A stretch of 64,000 nt of DNA, from positions 86,852,451-86,916,450 of the forward strand of contig NC_082595.1 of the NCBI RefSeq assembly GCF_030936135.1. Reading direction: 5' to 3'. Every line of letters begins with the position of its first letter. Positions within the stretch are counted from its first letter, which is position 1. Under the pieces are notes generated by a model. It ran no database searches. It was given only the letters and a program-made list of their open reading frames with translations, and was not told the origin of the DNA. This DNA is from Gavia stellata (Eukaryota > Chordata > Aves > Gaviiformes > Gaviidae). The translations under genes and the position numbers were made by a program. Below, in pieces: positions 44,554 to 55,466 of the stretch.

Positions 44554-47500
44554 GGATCCAGGAGCTCAGAAGCATGTCGGGGAAGCCCAGGCTTACCTAC
44601 TGTAATGGAAGGGGGCGAATGGAGCCCGTACGATGGCTGTTGGCTGCAGCCGGTGTGGAGGTTAGTTGACACTCAGTACGGTGTTCCAGACTGGTGTTTT
44701 CAACCGCCCTCAGAAAAGAACAATTTAACATGCACGTGCAGGATAAACGGCTGCAAGAGGGTGGCTAAATTCATTTGGCCAGTGGCACTGCATGTTTGTA
44801 ACTACCTTGTTTGGGGGTTGGTATTTGCGATGCAAACTCAGTGGACCTGGGAGTTTATTAGAGTTGGTATCAGTCCTGTAAAATAATTAATCATAATGGG
44901 TCAAAATGGGGATTTATTTAAAGGCCCTTAATCTGAGTTTTCCAGCTGTGCAAAAACACCTTAACTCAGTCTTATTTAGTTTGCAGTTACAATGTGTATA
45001 AACAAAAGAGTGTCGTTGACTTACATACCCTGGGGTGGGGTTAGAAATAGTTGATTTACCTTGTGCTTCCCTTGGCACTGGCTGCAAACCGTCTTCCTCC
45101 AGTAGATGTCTGTACACTCTTTTCTACCTGCACTTAGGTTATTTCCGAATCAGTGCCCTGAGGCAGAAGCTCCTCCCCAGCTCTGAGGATGGGTGGAGGA
45201 TCCTCAGGACATCTGCACCCAAACAGCTCAGCTGAAGATCCAGCCCATCATCTTTTGCTTGGTTCGGTTGTTCTGTTCATGGTTATGTACAGTCACTTAT
45301 GGAAGAAAAATGTTCAAATACAGCAATGTAACACTATCTTCTCTCCTTTTCCAGTTTGAAGAAATCTTTTTGGAAACAAGAGAGCAGTATGAAAAGTTAA
45401 TCAAAGGTAAGAATCCCAACGCCTGAGGCTTAGTCCCTCAAAATACTGCTCCAGTTGTGCTAAATTTGTGGTTTAAAATTAGTTTATTTAAACCAGTGCA
45501 AACTTCTAGGTGCACACCTAGAATACTGAAATGCTAGTTTTGAGTAACCTATTCTTTCCAGTGCCAAACAACTCCTATAAGCTAAAAGCCATAGCTTCTG
45601 TGGCTGTGTTCATTGTAGTACATTAAACAGGGGTAGCAAACTTTCCTATGTAACACAACTTAATTATCTATGCTGTCGAACTGTTAGCATGGTTCCTGGC
45701 ACATTTTTGGTCCAGGGCAAACAGCACTCCCCAAAGCAATTCCTAGGCAGCATTTGGGAGTTGTCCCAGGCCAAGGGCCATTTCTAAGATGTCATTTACA
45801 TGTGACCATCATGCTCTATAGGCAGAGAAAGATGAATAGGGTGAATGTGCTGAGCTGTTGCTGAGTTGACTAGTATAGATGTACCTGTGTGTTGGTTCGG
45901 AACTTCAGTCAGATAAGCCTCTAAATCAAAGGCTGGCATGGCACCAAAATCCCCAGGAAAGCCAGTTTTCCTTTGTGTTAGGCCCTGTGCAATCATACTA
46001 GTGACAGTCCTAAGCAGGATAAGCCTGAGCCATGAAGCTTCCCCCAGTTAGGCAGGGAGACCTGTGGGAAGTCTGACATGGTCAAAGCAGCAAACCACAA
46101 AGGCTTCATGTCAACCTTGGGAGTGAGGCCAGATCCCGAACACCAGTGCATACCCCCAGCCACTGCCCTTCATGTCTGGCCAGATGAAATCCAGCAGTGA
46201 GCCCCTCCGCAGCCACCCTGGAAGGAGAAGACCTTGCTGCTGGGGTGGGGAAGGAGTTGGGACTGTGAGGAGCACTACAGAGCTCCTGCCCGGCAGTTTA
46301 CCTGATGCCCAAGACATGTAAGAGAAACCTCACAGCAGGCTGAGCTTGCCAAGACATACTGGGAGACTTGGAAGAGGACTCGGCTGCATTCTGGCTGCTT
46401 GCTCAGAAAGGAAAAGCTGTGTTTAAAGAAATTCTGACAGGAAAACTAAAATTAACAAAAATTAAAAAGTGGTATCAAGAAGATCAGAATTAAATTTGCA
46501 GGTCCAGCTGGCTGGGAATCCGATGACATGGGAGGCCAGTGCAGGGTAAAGACACCAGTTACAGCTCTAAATATGATAACTCAGGTACTGAAAGCCCAAA
46601 TCTGAATTTGCTTCACAGGACTAATTAATCCAGACAGAGTGGTACAATTCTGGATACAGTGTCCAAGCTTATCCATATCCAGACAGAAGAATTAAATGGT
46701 GATGAAAAGAATAGGGAAGTTTTATAAAGAAGATCAAAGGCTTTTATGTATATATATTGAGCTTAAGAGGGTGAGAACACAAAGAAAAAGGTGGGGTTTA
46801 ATAAGATAGGTTGAAGAAAGACAAATTAGTCATCCTAATAAAGGGATCTCTAGAATGCTGCCAGTCATGCAGGGCAGGACTGAATACAAATAACCTCACA
46901 TTACCTCTCCCTCTAATTTTTTTCTCTCCCTACCAACATGCTTTTGCCGGGGTATCCTGTGTTTAGACACCACCACATCGTTAGAACAGTCCAGGTGTGA
47001 CTGTGGCCCATGCCAGCTGATGATCGGAGCAATGCCCCAGCAGTGTCCAGGATGAAGCCTGGGCCAGGGGCTGTTCCCAACAGGCAGCTTGCAGACAGAC
47101 AGCTGTTTTGGAGGCTGAGAGAGTTAAATAAAATTGGCCTGGCCAGATCTGTGCCCTTTAGCCTGAGAGACGACTAGCTTGGCTCAATCCGTGCAGCCAC
47201 AGGTTGCCCAAGTTGCTACTTGGATATCAACAAGCTCTGCTGGTCGGTGACAAACAGTAGGTCTAGATGATTGTTTTTTAATGTATGCTCCACAGACCAC
47301 TTTCTGACAGCACAATCCAATTTGCAAAGGGACTGGCAAACTGCTTTTAATCCTGCATATATATTCTATGCAGTGGCTATGTGAAGTGGTTCTCACTGCA
47401 AAGCGAGAAGCAGTACGCTACTGGTCATAAGAGGAAAATCCCTCTTTTCTGTAGATAAGAAACAAAGCTTGTATACAGTTCACTCACATTTGCTGCATCA

Positions 47501-50500
47501 CTTTTTGTCAACGGCCAGAAAGTCAGATTTCATTTTTCACTTCACATCTTTCTGCTGAAAAACATCCTTGCAGAGCTGTTAGTTTTCCTGTTCTACTGTG
47601 TTTCTACTAGATACCAAGTAATATTTCTTCCTTAAGCTGCAGAGGTGTGTGCTGGAAAGACATGAAGACACAGGATCTTCCTGTGAATGTTTACAAGAAA
47701 CAAACACAGGTTATTTGTGGCTGCAGAGAGAACTACTCTTCAAATTTAAACTGTAAACTAATAATATAGAATGAGTGAAGAATGATTATTAATTCTAGAC
47801 TAGCAAAGTATTTTAATAGCTCTGTGGAGAAAAAAGCAAACAGACGTGCTTGCTAAAATGAACCCTTATACCTGAAATAAGGATGCACTGAATGGATTAA
47901 AATTCAGCAATTAAAATAAATTATTAACTTTGAGCGATGCAAACTGGCAGCTGCCTAGTTGGATTTGGAGTTTTGCTGTGATTTTAACAAGGTGGGATTG
48001 TTCTCTGGATGCCCTTAATGTGTAAATGTAGGAGGGAGTATCTCTAAAGACAGTGAATTAGTCCAGCAGAAAAGGGGTCTAGAAAAGACTGACTTTGCTA
48101 TGCTGAATCACTATGTCAGCTTAGCTCTCAAAGTGCCTCACTGAAGGCTCAGGCAAATGGTCTTATGAGCACCAGGAGAAAATGGGACTACAAAGACGTA
48201 TCTAAATAGGCTTAAATTGTTGTGGAACGACACTGAGGATATGCCTGTAATGAAAATCTATGGGGACTCTCATACTCTTGTCCCTGGAGTGACTGTGTAA
48301 AACTTAGTTAAACAGCAACTGCTGTCACAGTCCCTGCCTCTACCTCTGTAGCTCCACGATGTTTGAAGTGGCCTGACCTCTTCCTTTATCCCAGTAGCTC
48401 AGTCTTGCTGCGGTACTACCCCTCTCATTCTTTCTACTCATGTGTGTATGCCCCTGACAGGGAACCGATCTGCATTCAAAATAATTGGATTTTTTTTAAG
48501 TTCAGATTTAACACAGATCTTTATTCTCCTCCAATCCCTTGAGTTGAAAGTGCTGGTTCAGGCTTTTCCTGCCAGCATGAGGCAGGGTCCAGAAGTGCAA
48601 AGGAGCAGGTGGTGTCACCTCCCATCAGCCAGTGGAGCTCTGGCAATGCTGTAAAGCAAGGGGCCCCGCTGCACTGTGATGACCAAGCTACAAAAGTGTG
48701 ACGCAGGCTAGTCAATATTTGATCTTTCCCACAATGTTAGTTTACTGCGTGGAGTTTTACCATTAGGGCAAAACATCAATCATCTCCTACACTGCAAAAG
48801 AGATGTGCTCAGTCTCTTGCTCTCCTGTAAAGCTAACACTCTAGGAGGAACTAACAAGCTTTCTCTCAACTTTCCACCCTAGATGGAGTCCTGATGTTCC
48901 AGCAAGTGCCCCTGGTTGAGATCGATGGGATGAAGATGGTGCAGACGAGAGCCATCCTCAGCTACATAGCAGGGAAATACAATCTCTATGGGAAAGACTT
49001 GAAGGAGAGAGCCCTGTATCGTAACACCTCATTTCACTTAATGAGCAATCCGTTATTTGATAGCTGCATTATGTATAACAAATTCAATCCTGTAAATCCA
49101 GTAGAAAGGCATGAGAAAGACTAACACAATAAAAAGCAAAGACTCTAGCCTTTGCTTAGGTTTTAACCACTGCTTCTGAAATGCTGCTGAACAGAAACAG
49201 GCTTCTAGTCCTTTTAGAAAATATTTAGCTTTAGTTATGTTTAGTTTTGGCTGTGAAAATTGGCACTATGGTGGTGATACAGAATTCCTATAAGTTGCCT
49301 TAGTTAATTGGAAAACAGATGAAATAACTTCTGTGCTCTTTTCTACTGTCTTCCCCCACCAATAGGATTGACATGTATGTGGAAGGAATAACAGATCTGA
49401 TGCAAATGATTTTGATGTTTCCTTTCTCTCCACCTGAGGCAAAGGAGAAAAATCTTGACTCAATTAAGGAGAGGGCAACTAACAGATACTTCCCAGTCTT
49501 TGAGAAGGTAAGTGACAGTAAGGATATGTCTATAAAACTTGTATTTACAATTATCAAAAAGTTTCCCCAAAATAAGAACATGTTTGTAGCGCAGGTCAGT
49601 TCCAAATCCTCAGCTTTCTTGGCTCTCTCAAAGAAGGGGAAATACAGCAGCACGTTTTCTCTGTTTGTTGGCTTGTGTTGTCAGGACTGTGGTATTTGAA
49701 CATCTACAAAGCAATATGTTCTCAGCTATACAGCAAAACTTTTCACTAAAGTAAAAGCAAGCACATACGATTTCTTTTCTCCTTGAAGGGATAGTTTCAC
49801 ACTTGTATTTGTTTAGAGCACATCTCTCTGCTGTACTTAATTTCAGTTGGAACATTTTCATTAGAAGAATGCAAAAATCCCTTGCAAATAAATCAGGTAA
49901 AGACATTAGGAGTGCTTTAGTAAAACAACAGTCATAGATTTCTGCACATCCCACTTTTGAAAACAACAAACCAAACCCATATGACTCAGGCATCTGGCAA
50001 CATTTCTCACTTTTTGTAACATTCATCTAGTTTTGATGGAAAACAATAATAAAGACTGAACATCCTAGAAGTTCTTACGACTGTAACTTATTCCCAAAGG
50101 CAAGGATTTTCTTTGGTTAGCTATTGTAATTCTGCATTTCTAAGTTTACTTCCTGGTATCAACATTGGAAATAACTTTAAATGAAAAATCTAAATGGCAA
50201 TTTTATAGATTCTCCAAGTGATTGTTTAGTTCCTCCATTATCCCTATTTCTATTTCTATGACTGTTACTAGCCTACTTAAGTGTGTGGTTTTGTCCCTGT
50301 TCCCAGTGCTATCATCATGACGGAGTGACCAAAGTTTGTAGCCTGTGTACTACAAGAGTTCAGATTTTTCCCCAACAATAATGAAGTGATTTAGGCTCAC
50401 AGCTTCCGGCTGAAAACTCCACCCAGAAATTTCAGATATAATCACTCTTCAGCTCTACAGCTGTGCTGTGAGGCTTAGCTGCCAGGCATCATACGTCCCC

Positions 50501-52848
50501 ATTCTCACCTGCAGCCCACATTCTCTTGTATTCTACAGGTTTTGAAACAACATGGCCAAGACTTTCTCGTGGGCAACAAATTCAGCTGGGCAGATGTTCA
50601 GCTAATTGAAGCCATTTTAGCAGTGGAGGAGAAAATACCTGCTGTGCTGTCAGGGTTTCCTCAGTTGCAGGTAATTTTGTTATTGAGCATGCCTGTATTC
50701 AGGAGCTAGAGGGCAATCCTGAAGTGACCATCTCTCCATGCTATGTAAATCAGGAGCGTGGGCTCAAGGAACTGTCACTACCGTATGTTTGCTTAACATC
50801 AAGCACAAGAGGGAATTGATTTAGTTGGTTTGTTGTAAGACACTGTGCTCCTGATTAACCCTGTTCAGGTACGCCTATCCCTGTTTGAGTGATGTATGCT
50901 TCCTCAGTAGAAATGAATTGATGTTGTCCCAAGGGAATCACTGATCTAAGCTGCCCTGTTTTCATTTTCCTGCTTCCTGTCAGTAGATGCTGTGTAATAC
51001 CAGACAACAAATTAAGTCTGTGATACAGGCTGACATGTTAGAATAAGGTACAATGTGCCATTTTCTGTACTGGCTGGTATTACAATTTTGAGATCCCAGA
51101 AACCTCATTTCACTTCTGCCTTCTACAGTATGACTAGAAATTCAAGCCTTAGCATTAAGCCACGGTTTTCTTTCAATAATCAACTTGATACAATCGATGA
51201 TGAATTCTCTGCCTCTGTGCCATGCAGAAATTCTGAAACCAAGCAGAAGTGAGGCACTTTGCTGTGAGACTCGACCAGAAACTGGAAGCCTCCAGGCATG
51301 CAGCATGCTATAGAGCACAGTGCATAGGCAAGCTTGGGGCGTGACCTGCAGGAGTCATTAAGAGTTGAGATACAGTGGACCCAAGTAGTCTGTGACTGGA
51401 AAGAAACAGTGTTCAGTACTCCTCCCAAGTGCCTGTAATCATGGTAATAAAGCAGTGTAGGTAATGTAAATTTGGGTTGAGGATGCAAAGCTTGAGCTCA
51501 TGCTTCTTTGTTTTTATAAACATTAATTTGAGGGGTGCACTCAAAGACTTTGGCTTATTCCCATTAACAAAAGAAACAGTTCAGAATCAGACTATCACAA
51601 TTAGGTTTTCTGCTTGGAACTGATGAGGAAAAGGGCTTTGATTTTTTTTTTAATTAATTTTTATTTTTAAATCTTAACGCCAACAGTTTAAGCCTGAATT
51701 TAGTGTGACAGAACGAGGCACTTCAGCCACAAAGTGGGCAGTAATGTGTGTCAGATTTTATCCCATATGCAGTTTTGCAGCCTCAGGGAGCCTCTAGCTC
51801 CCATCTTCTAGCAAGATATCTTAGTCACCAGGCCTGGGTGATAACTTAGTCACCAGTTCTGTTGAAGCCATGCCTTGAATTATGGAGGGATTCCTTCACT
51901 GCTAGAAGGGAAAAAGTTTCAAAAATTGGTGGTTACTTATTTCACAGTTTTTACTTTTCTTGCTCCTTCTTGTATTTACCCCTTATCCTTCCAGTGCCTG
52001 TAAGGAAGAGGAAATTATGTTCATACATGTGCCAGCAAGAACTGGCTGTTGCTCTGTGAAGCTCCTCTCCCTTAGCCCCATTGTTAGAAGAGGTTCTTGT
52101 GTATCTAAGATTGCTCAGCTAACTGTGGGGTCTCCAGCTGCTTGCAATCTGCATCAGTGAGTCCTCTCTGACTGTCTGTACCCTGAGATGTCTCAGGATC
52201 CTTGACTCATGGTTTGCCCACACAGTAGTTTGCACCATCAGAGCCAGCAATGAAAAGAAAAAGGTCATGAGCTGAGTTAGTGTATTTGTACCTTCAATAC
52301 TATCCCCTGGTGCTCCTGGATATTGAATTTTTGCCTTCAGTTTCTTTCAAACAGCAGAGACTTAGACATTGCCTGCTCCAGTACTGCCTTCACTGGTAAG
52401 AACAGGCTTTTTGCAGCAGCTGGGTCCTTCCCCTGTTGGACAGAAGGAGACTGTGTAGGTGGCACGAGACCTGAATGGATGTTAGGATCTCTTCTAGCTG
52501 CAGGGGGAAGCAGTTGTTCTGTGCAAGTAGCACTATTTGCTACTGGAGTAGCTGGAATTTCTCTCTTACTCTGTTTTTGCTTTTTAGGCTTTTAAAATAA
52601 GAATGAGCAACATGCCTACAATTAAGAAGTTCCTGCAGCCTGGCAGCCCAAGGAAACCCCCACCAGATGAATATTATGTAGAAACTGTGTTGAAGATTTT
52701 TAAGAGATGAATGCCTTGCTACCTTCAGTGAGACCCAAAATGCTGGAAAAAAAACAACACAAATCCTTAAAGGAAGTAGGAAACTCAGTAAATTAGTATT
52801 GCTGTAGTTAAAACCAATGGTAAAAAAAATCCCAAAAACTGAAATAAA
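44554..52848 (+). CDS. GSTA4: Alpha-class glutathione S-transferase, GSTA4-like, complete
   Basis: A cytosolic GST. Coding joins are 44574-44660, 45355-45406, 48883-49015, 49366-49507, 50539-50670 and 52588-52710. They sum to 669 bp, 222 residues, the same length as human GSTA4. Tyr9 (LTYCNGRG), Arg15, Q54-V55 and Q67-T68 are all present. The C-terminal [15 protein letters not shown] resembles the human GSTA4 ending, including Tyr212, linked there to 4-hydroxynonenal conjugation. The internal [11 protein letters not shown] and [13 protein letters not shown] also fit GSTA4. The start is the first ATG in exon 2, 20 bases after the acceptor. A poly(A) signal is at 52843. Alpha class is certain. 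The exact ortholog is inferred. Confidence 0.92.
44574..44660 (+). CDS. GSTA4: GSTA4-like coding exon 2 (start codon)
   Basis: 87 bp: [20 protein letters not shown], then WLLAAAGVE. Donor GTTAGT. Exon starts at 44554. Confidence 0.95.
44661..45354 (+). other. GSTA4-like intron
   Basis: Nothing recognised. Ends in CCTTTTCCAG. Confidence 0.7.
45355..45406 (+). CDS. GSTA4: GSTA4-like coding exon 3
   Basis: 52 bp: [17 protein letters not shown] plus one base. Donor GTAAGA. Confidence 0.95.
45407..48882 (+). other. GSTA4-like intron, about 3.5 kb
   Basis: The longest intron of the gene. I see no repeat or exon. Short open frames on both strands look random. Confidence 0.65.
48883..49015 (+). 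CDS. GSTA4: GSTA4-like coding exon 4 (glutathione site)
   Basis: 133 bp: [20 protein letters not shown], then [20 protein letters not shown]. It ends two bases into Leu before the unusual donor GTATCG, which is needed for the ALIDMY join. Confidence 0.92.
49016..49365 (+). other. GSTA4-like intron, 350 bp
   Basis: Nothing recognised. Ends in CCAATAG. Confidence 0.75.
49366..49507 (+). CDS. GSTA4: GSTA4-like coding exon 5
   Basis: 142 bp: [31 protein letters not shown] and [11 protein letters not shown]. Donor GTAAGT. Confidence 0.95.
49508..50538 (+). other. GSTA4-like intron
   Basis: Nothing recognised. Confidence 0.7.
50539..50670 (+). CDS. GSTA4: GSTA4-like coding exon 6
   Basis: 132 bp: [20 protein letters not shown], then [20 protein letters not shown] and PQLQ. 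Donor GTAATT. Confidence 0.95.
50671..52587 (+). other. GSTA4-like intron, 1.9 kb
   Basis: T/A-rich run near 51640-51670. Nothing else recognised. Confidence 0.7.
52588..52710 (+). CDS. GSTA4: GSTA4-like terminal coding exon 7
   Basis: 123 bp: [40 protein letters not shown] and TGA at 52708-52710. Seven codons shorter than the GSTA3-like exon 7, as expected for GSTA4. Confidence 0.95.
   Translation, partial: AFKIRMSNMPTIKKFLQPGSPRKPPPDEYYVETVLKIFKR
52843..52848 (+). terminator. GSTA4: Poly(A) signal of the GSTA4-like gene
   Basis: AATAAA 132 bases after the stop codon. The 3'UTR is therefore short (about 150 bases). Confidence 0.8.
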
Positions 52849-52869
52849 GCATTCTGATTACTCTGGCAA

Positions 52870-55291
52870 TGTGACAGCAGATTTGTCTTTATTCATATCA
52901 AATGCTTGGCAAAACATGAAAACAAAGGAGCATGGAAGCAAAGAACTATTTGTAGGGTAGGGAATTTACTCCTTTGGAAAAAGACCGATGCAGTGTTAGT
53001 ATTGTCAGAATGTAACTTATTGAAGAAGATATTTTTTGGATGAAAATAGTCTTCAGAATAAGAGCTACAGAGGAGAATAAAGAGAAGACGACTCGCTGAA
53101 TCACTTACCATTTAAAGAAGTAGACTTATTTCAAGAGCAATTTTGGTAAGTAAGTACTTACATTGCATTATTTTTACAGTGTGAATGAAACTTCTAAATT
53201 ATTATTAGTTTCATCTGTTGTTACCAAAGACAAATCTCTTTGGTTTCTCAAACTTCCCAGGTCTTGCCTAGGAACCAGCTCTTACAATGTTCCATTATTT
53301 TCTTCCTCTACCTTCCTCTACCAATGAACCTTAGTTCATTGTTCCCAGTGCACTGGAGTCTGTGCACCTCTTCACAGGATGAACCTCTTCGAAGGATGGG
53401 GAGGGCACAGCCACATCCTCAAACATACGATCACTCGGGTTCAATATTTGTTCATGCTTCTTTCTGTGCATTCGTCTGCCATTTTCGGGGACTCTCAGCT
53501 GCTTCCTAGCCCCAGTTCTGGACACAACAGCGAGCTATATCTTTGTCCTAGTAAAACAAGAAGTGCTAGGGTCCTTTCTCTGGCTCTGAGGCCATATACA
53601 CGCTATTAGACTCTCTTATTACCCAGAGCTCTGTAGCCCCATCCAAACAGCCTGTTGCGGCTGGGCCCTGGTGTGGACCGACTGCGGCTGGGAGCCGTGA
53701 GGGCGAGAGCGGTGGGCTCAGACCAATAACCCCTGAGCGAGCCGCTGTCAATTCAGTAACACAGACAGCGTCTTCCAGCGCCCATGCCCTGGCACTGCCT
53801 CGTGTTTGATGCGGTCTTCAGAGAACTTCAGAGGGCAAAACCTGAGCCTGAGCTTTGCACAGAGTGAAAAGCGGGTAGCCGAGGGGTGCTGCTGCTTCGG
53901 CGGCATTGTGGGGCACCACCTGCCCTTGTAGCAATGCGGTGGGACCAGTCACACCAAGGTGGTCACAGCTTCTCCCAGAGAGGCCTGTCTGCAGTGGTGG
54001 AGGTGATTCACGGAGTGGCAATGGGGAAGGGAGGCTTGGGGTCACAGACCAGTGCAGGTTTCATGGCCAGGACGTCTCAGGTACGTTAAAGGTGTAATAA
54101 TGTTGCCTAAATTTCTCTTATCATTCTCTCCTCATGCAGGTAAGTTCACTAATAATTTAGTGAGTCATGCTCATTAGCTCTATCCTAAAAAACTATTTAA
54201 GGTTTCTTGGAAAGTGACTTTGGTCCAATGTGAGCAATGAAGAATGTGCCACCCAAAAGACTCCCAGGTCTGATGTCAGAGTCAAGTCAGGCTGAAGGGA
54301 GGAATGGACCTGCATTGCTTTCACTCTGGATCTCTGCTCCAAATACGGAGCCACTGGGCACAGCAGTGGCAGCCGTTGTGGCTGGCATCGGCACCTTCCT
54401 CCACAAGACTGTCAATCCTATTTGGTGTAACTACCTAACCCCCTGGGAGTCGCAGGAGGTCTTGGAAAGATCTCCTCTGGAGATGGCTCTTCACTTAGCT
54501 GGCATGCTAGCACACAGGATCTGTGCTGGCGTGCCTCACTCTCACCAGGCGCTCTGAGCCATGATTCCCCAGGCCACCCAAGTGCTCAGCTTTGATACCA
54601 GCCTCCCTGTGTCACCCTCACCATCAGTGCTTTTTCTCCTCCTAGTTCCCTAGTAAGAGAAAGCAGCAGGTCTCAAGCAGTTGCTGAAAGAAGTTGCTTT
54701 TCCTGTAAAATCCGGAAGGCTGGAAAAGTACCTGAACTTATTTGTTAACAGTTGGCAATGCCCTAGGCAAACTGCCCGTGTGGCTGTGGTGCATCCTGCC
54801 ACCCTGTGTCACCAGGCACCTCTGTGCTGTCCCAAGAAGAAAGCCCCTGCATACCTGCCTGTGCAGGGATGCCGCCTTCCTAGTAGCTGCTACTGCGGCG
54901 ATGTACACCTCCATGCAAACTGCGTGGCTTCTAACTTTCCACGCTGAGCAACAGGATGGGGTCTGAATGTGAAAGTGAAATTACTGTGAGCTGGTTGGCA
55001 CATCACTTGCTTATGCACCTGTAAAAGGTCAAAATGTAGTCAATGTTGCCATCTTTAAATTAAGGCCTGTGGGTGAATTGGCTTTTTTAACATCTGTCTG
55101 CAAAGTTTTCCTTGCAAAACTGATTATTTTTCATCATAAATCAATTATTTCAAACCATGTGTATGATCTTACCAGCATTTCACATGCAGGTTACAAATAC
55201 ATTATCTCTTGAGAATGAACCATCATGAAAGAAAGATGCAATCTGTTTTGCACACTCCGGTAAGGCAGAGGTGGCTTATTTCTACAGCTGT
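52870..55291. other. Intergenic, partly GC-rich
   Basis: 53.6-54.1 kb is richer in G, C and CpG than its flanks, with a CCAAT near 53720. Open frames of 60-106 codons exist on both strands, but none shows a known domain. I can name nothing here. Confidence 0.5.
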
Positions 55292-55466
55292 ACAGCTTCC
55301 CCAGGGAAATGGTGGAGTCACCCTCACTGGAGGTGTTCAAGGAACGTGTGGACGAGGCATTGTGGGACATGGTTTAGTGGGCATGGTGGTGTTAGTTGAT
55401 GGTTGGACTTGGTGATCTTGCAGGTCTTTTCCAACTGTAGTGATTCTGTGTGTGTGTGATTCTGTA
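55292..55466 (+). mobile_element. CR1 LINE 3' end fragment
   Basis: About 175 bp: TCCCCAGGGAAATGGTGGAG, GGACATGGTTTAGTGGGCAT, TTGGACTTGGTGATCTT and a GTGATTCTGT tail with an expanded GTGTGT. Confidence 0.92.

Noticed and set aside
53600-54100. GC-rich block as a second CpG-island promoter
   Set aside because: Lower CpG density than the 15.5-kb island, and no exon of any gene could be attached to it.
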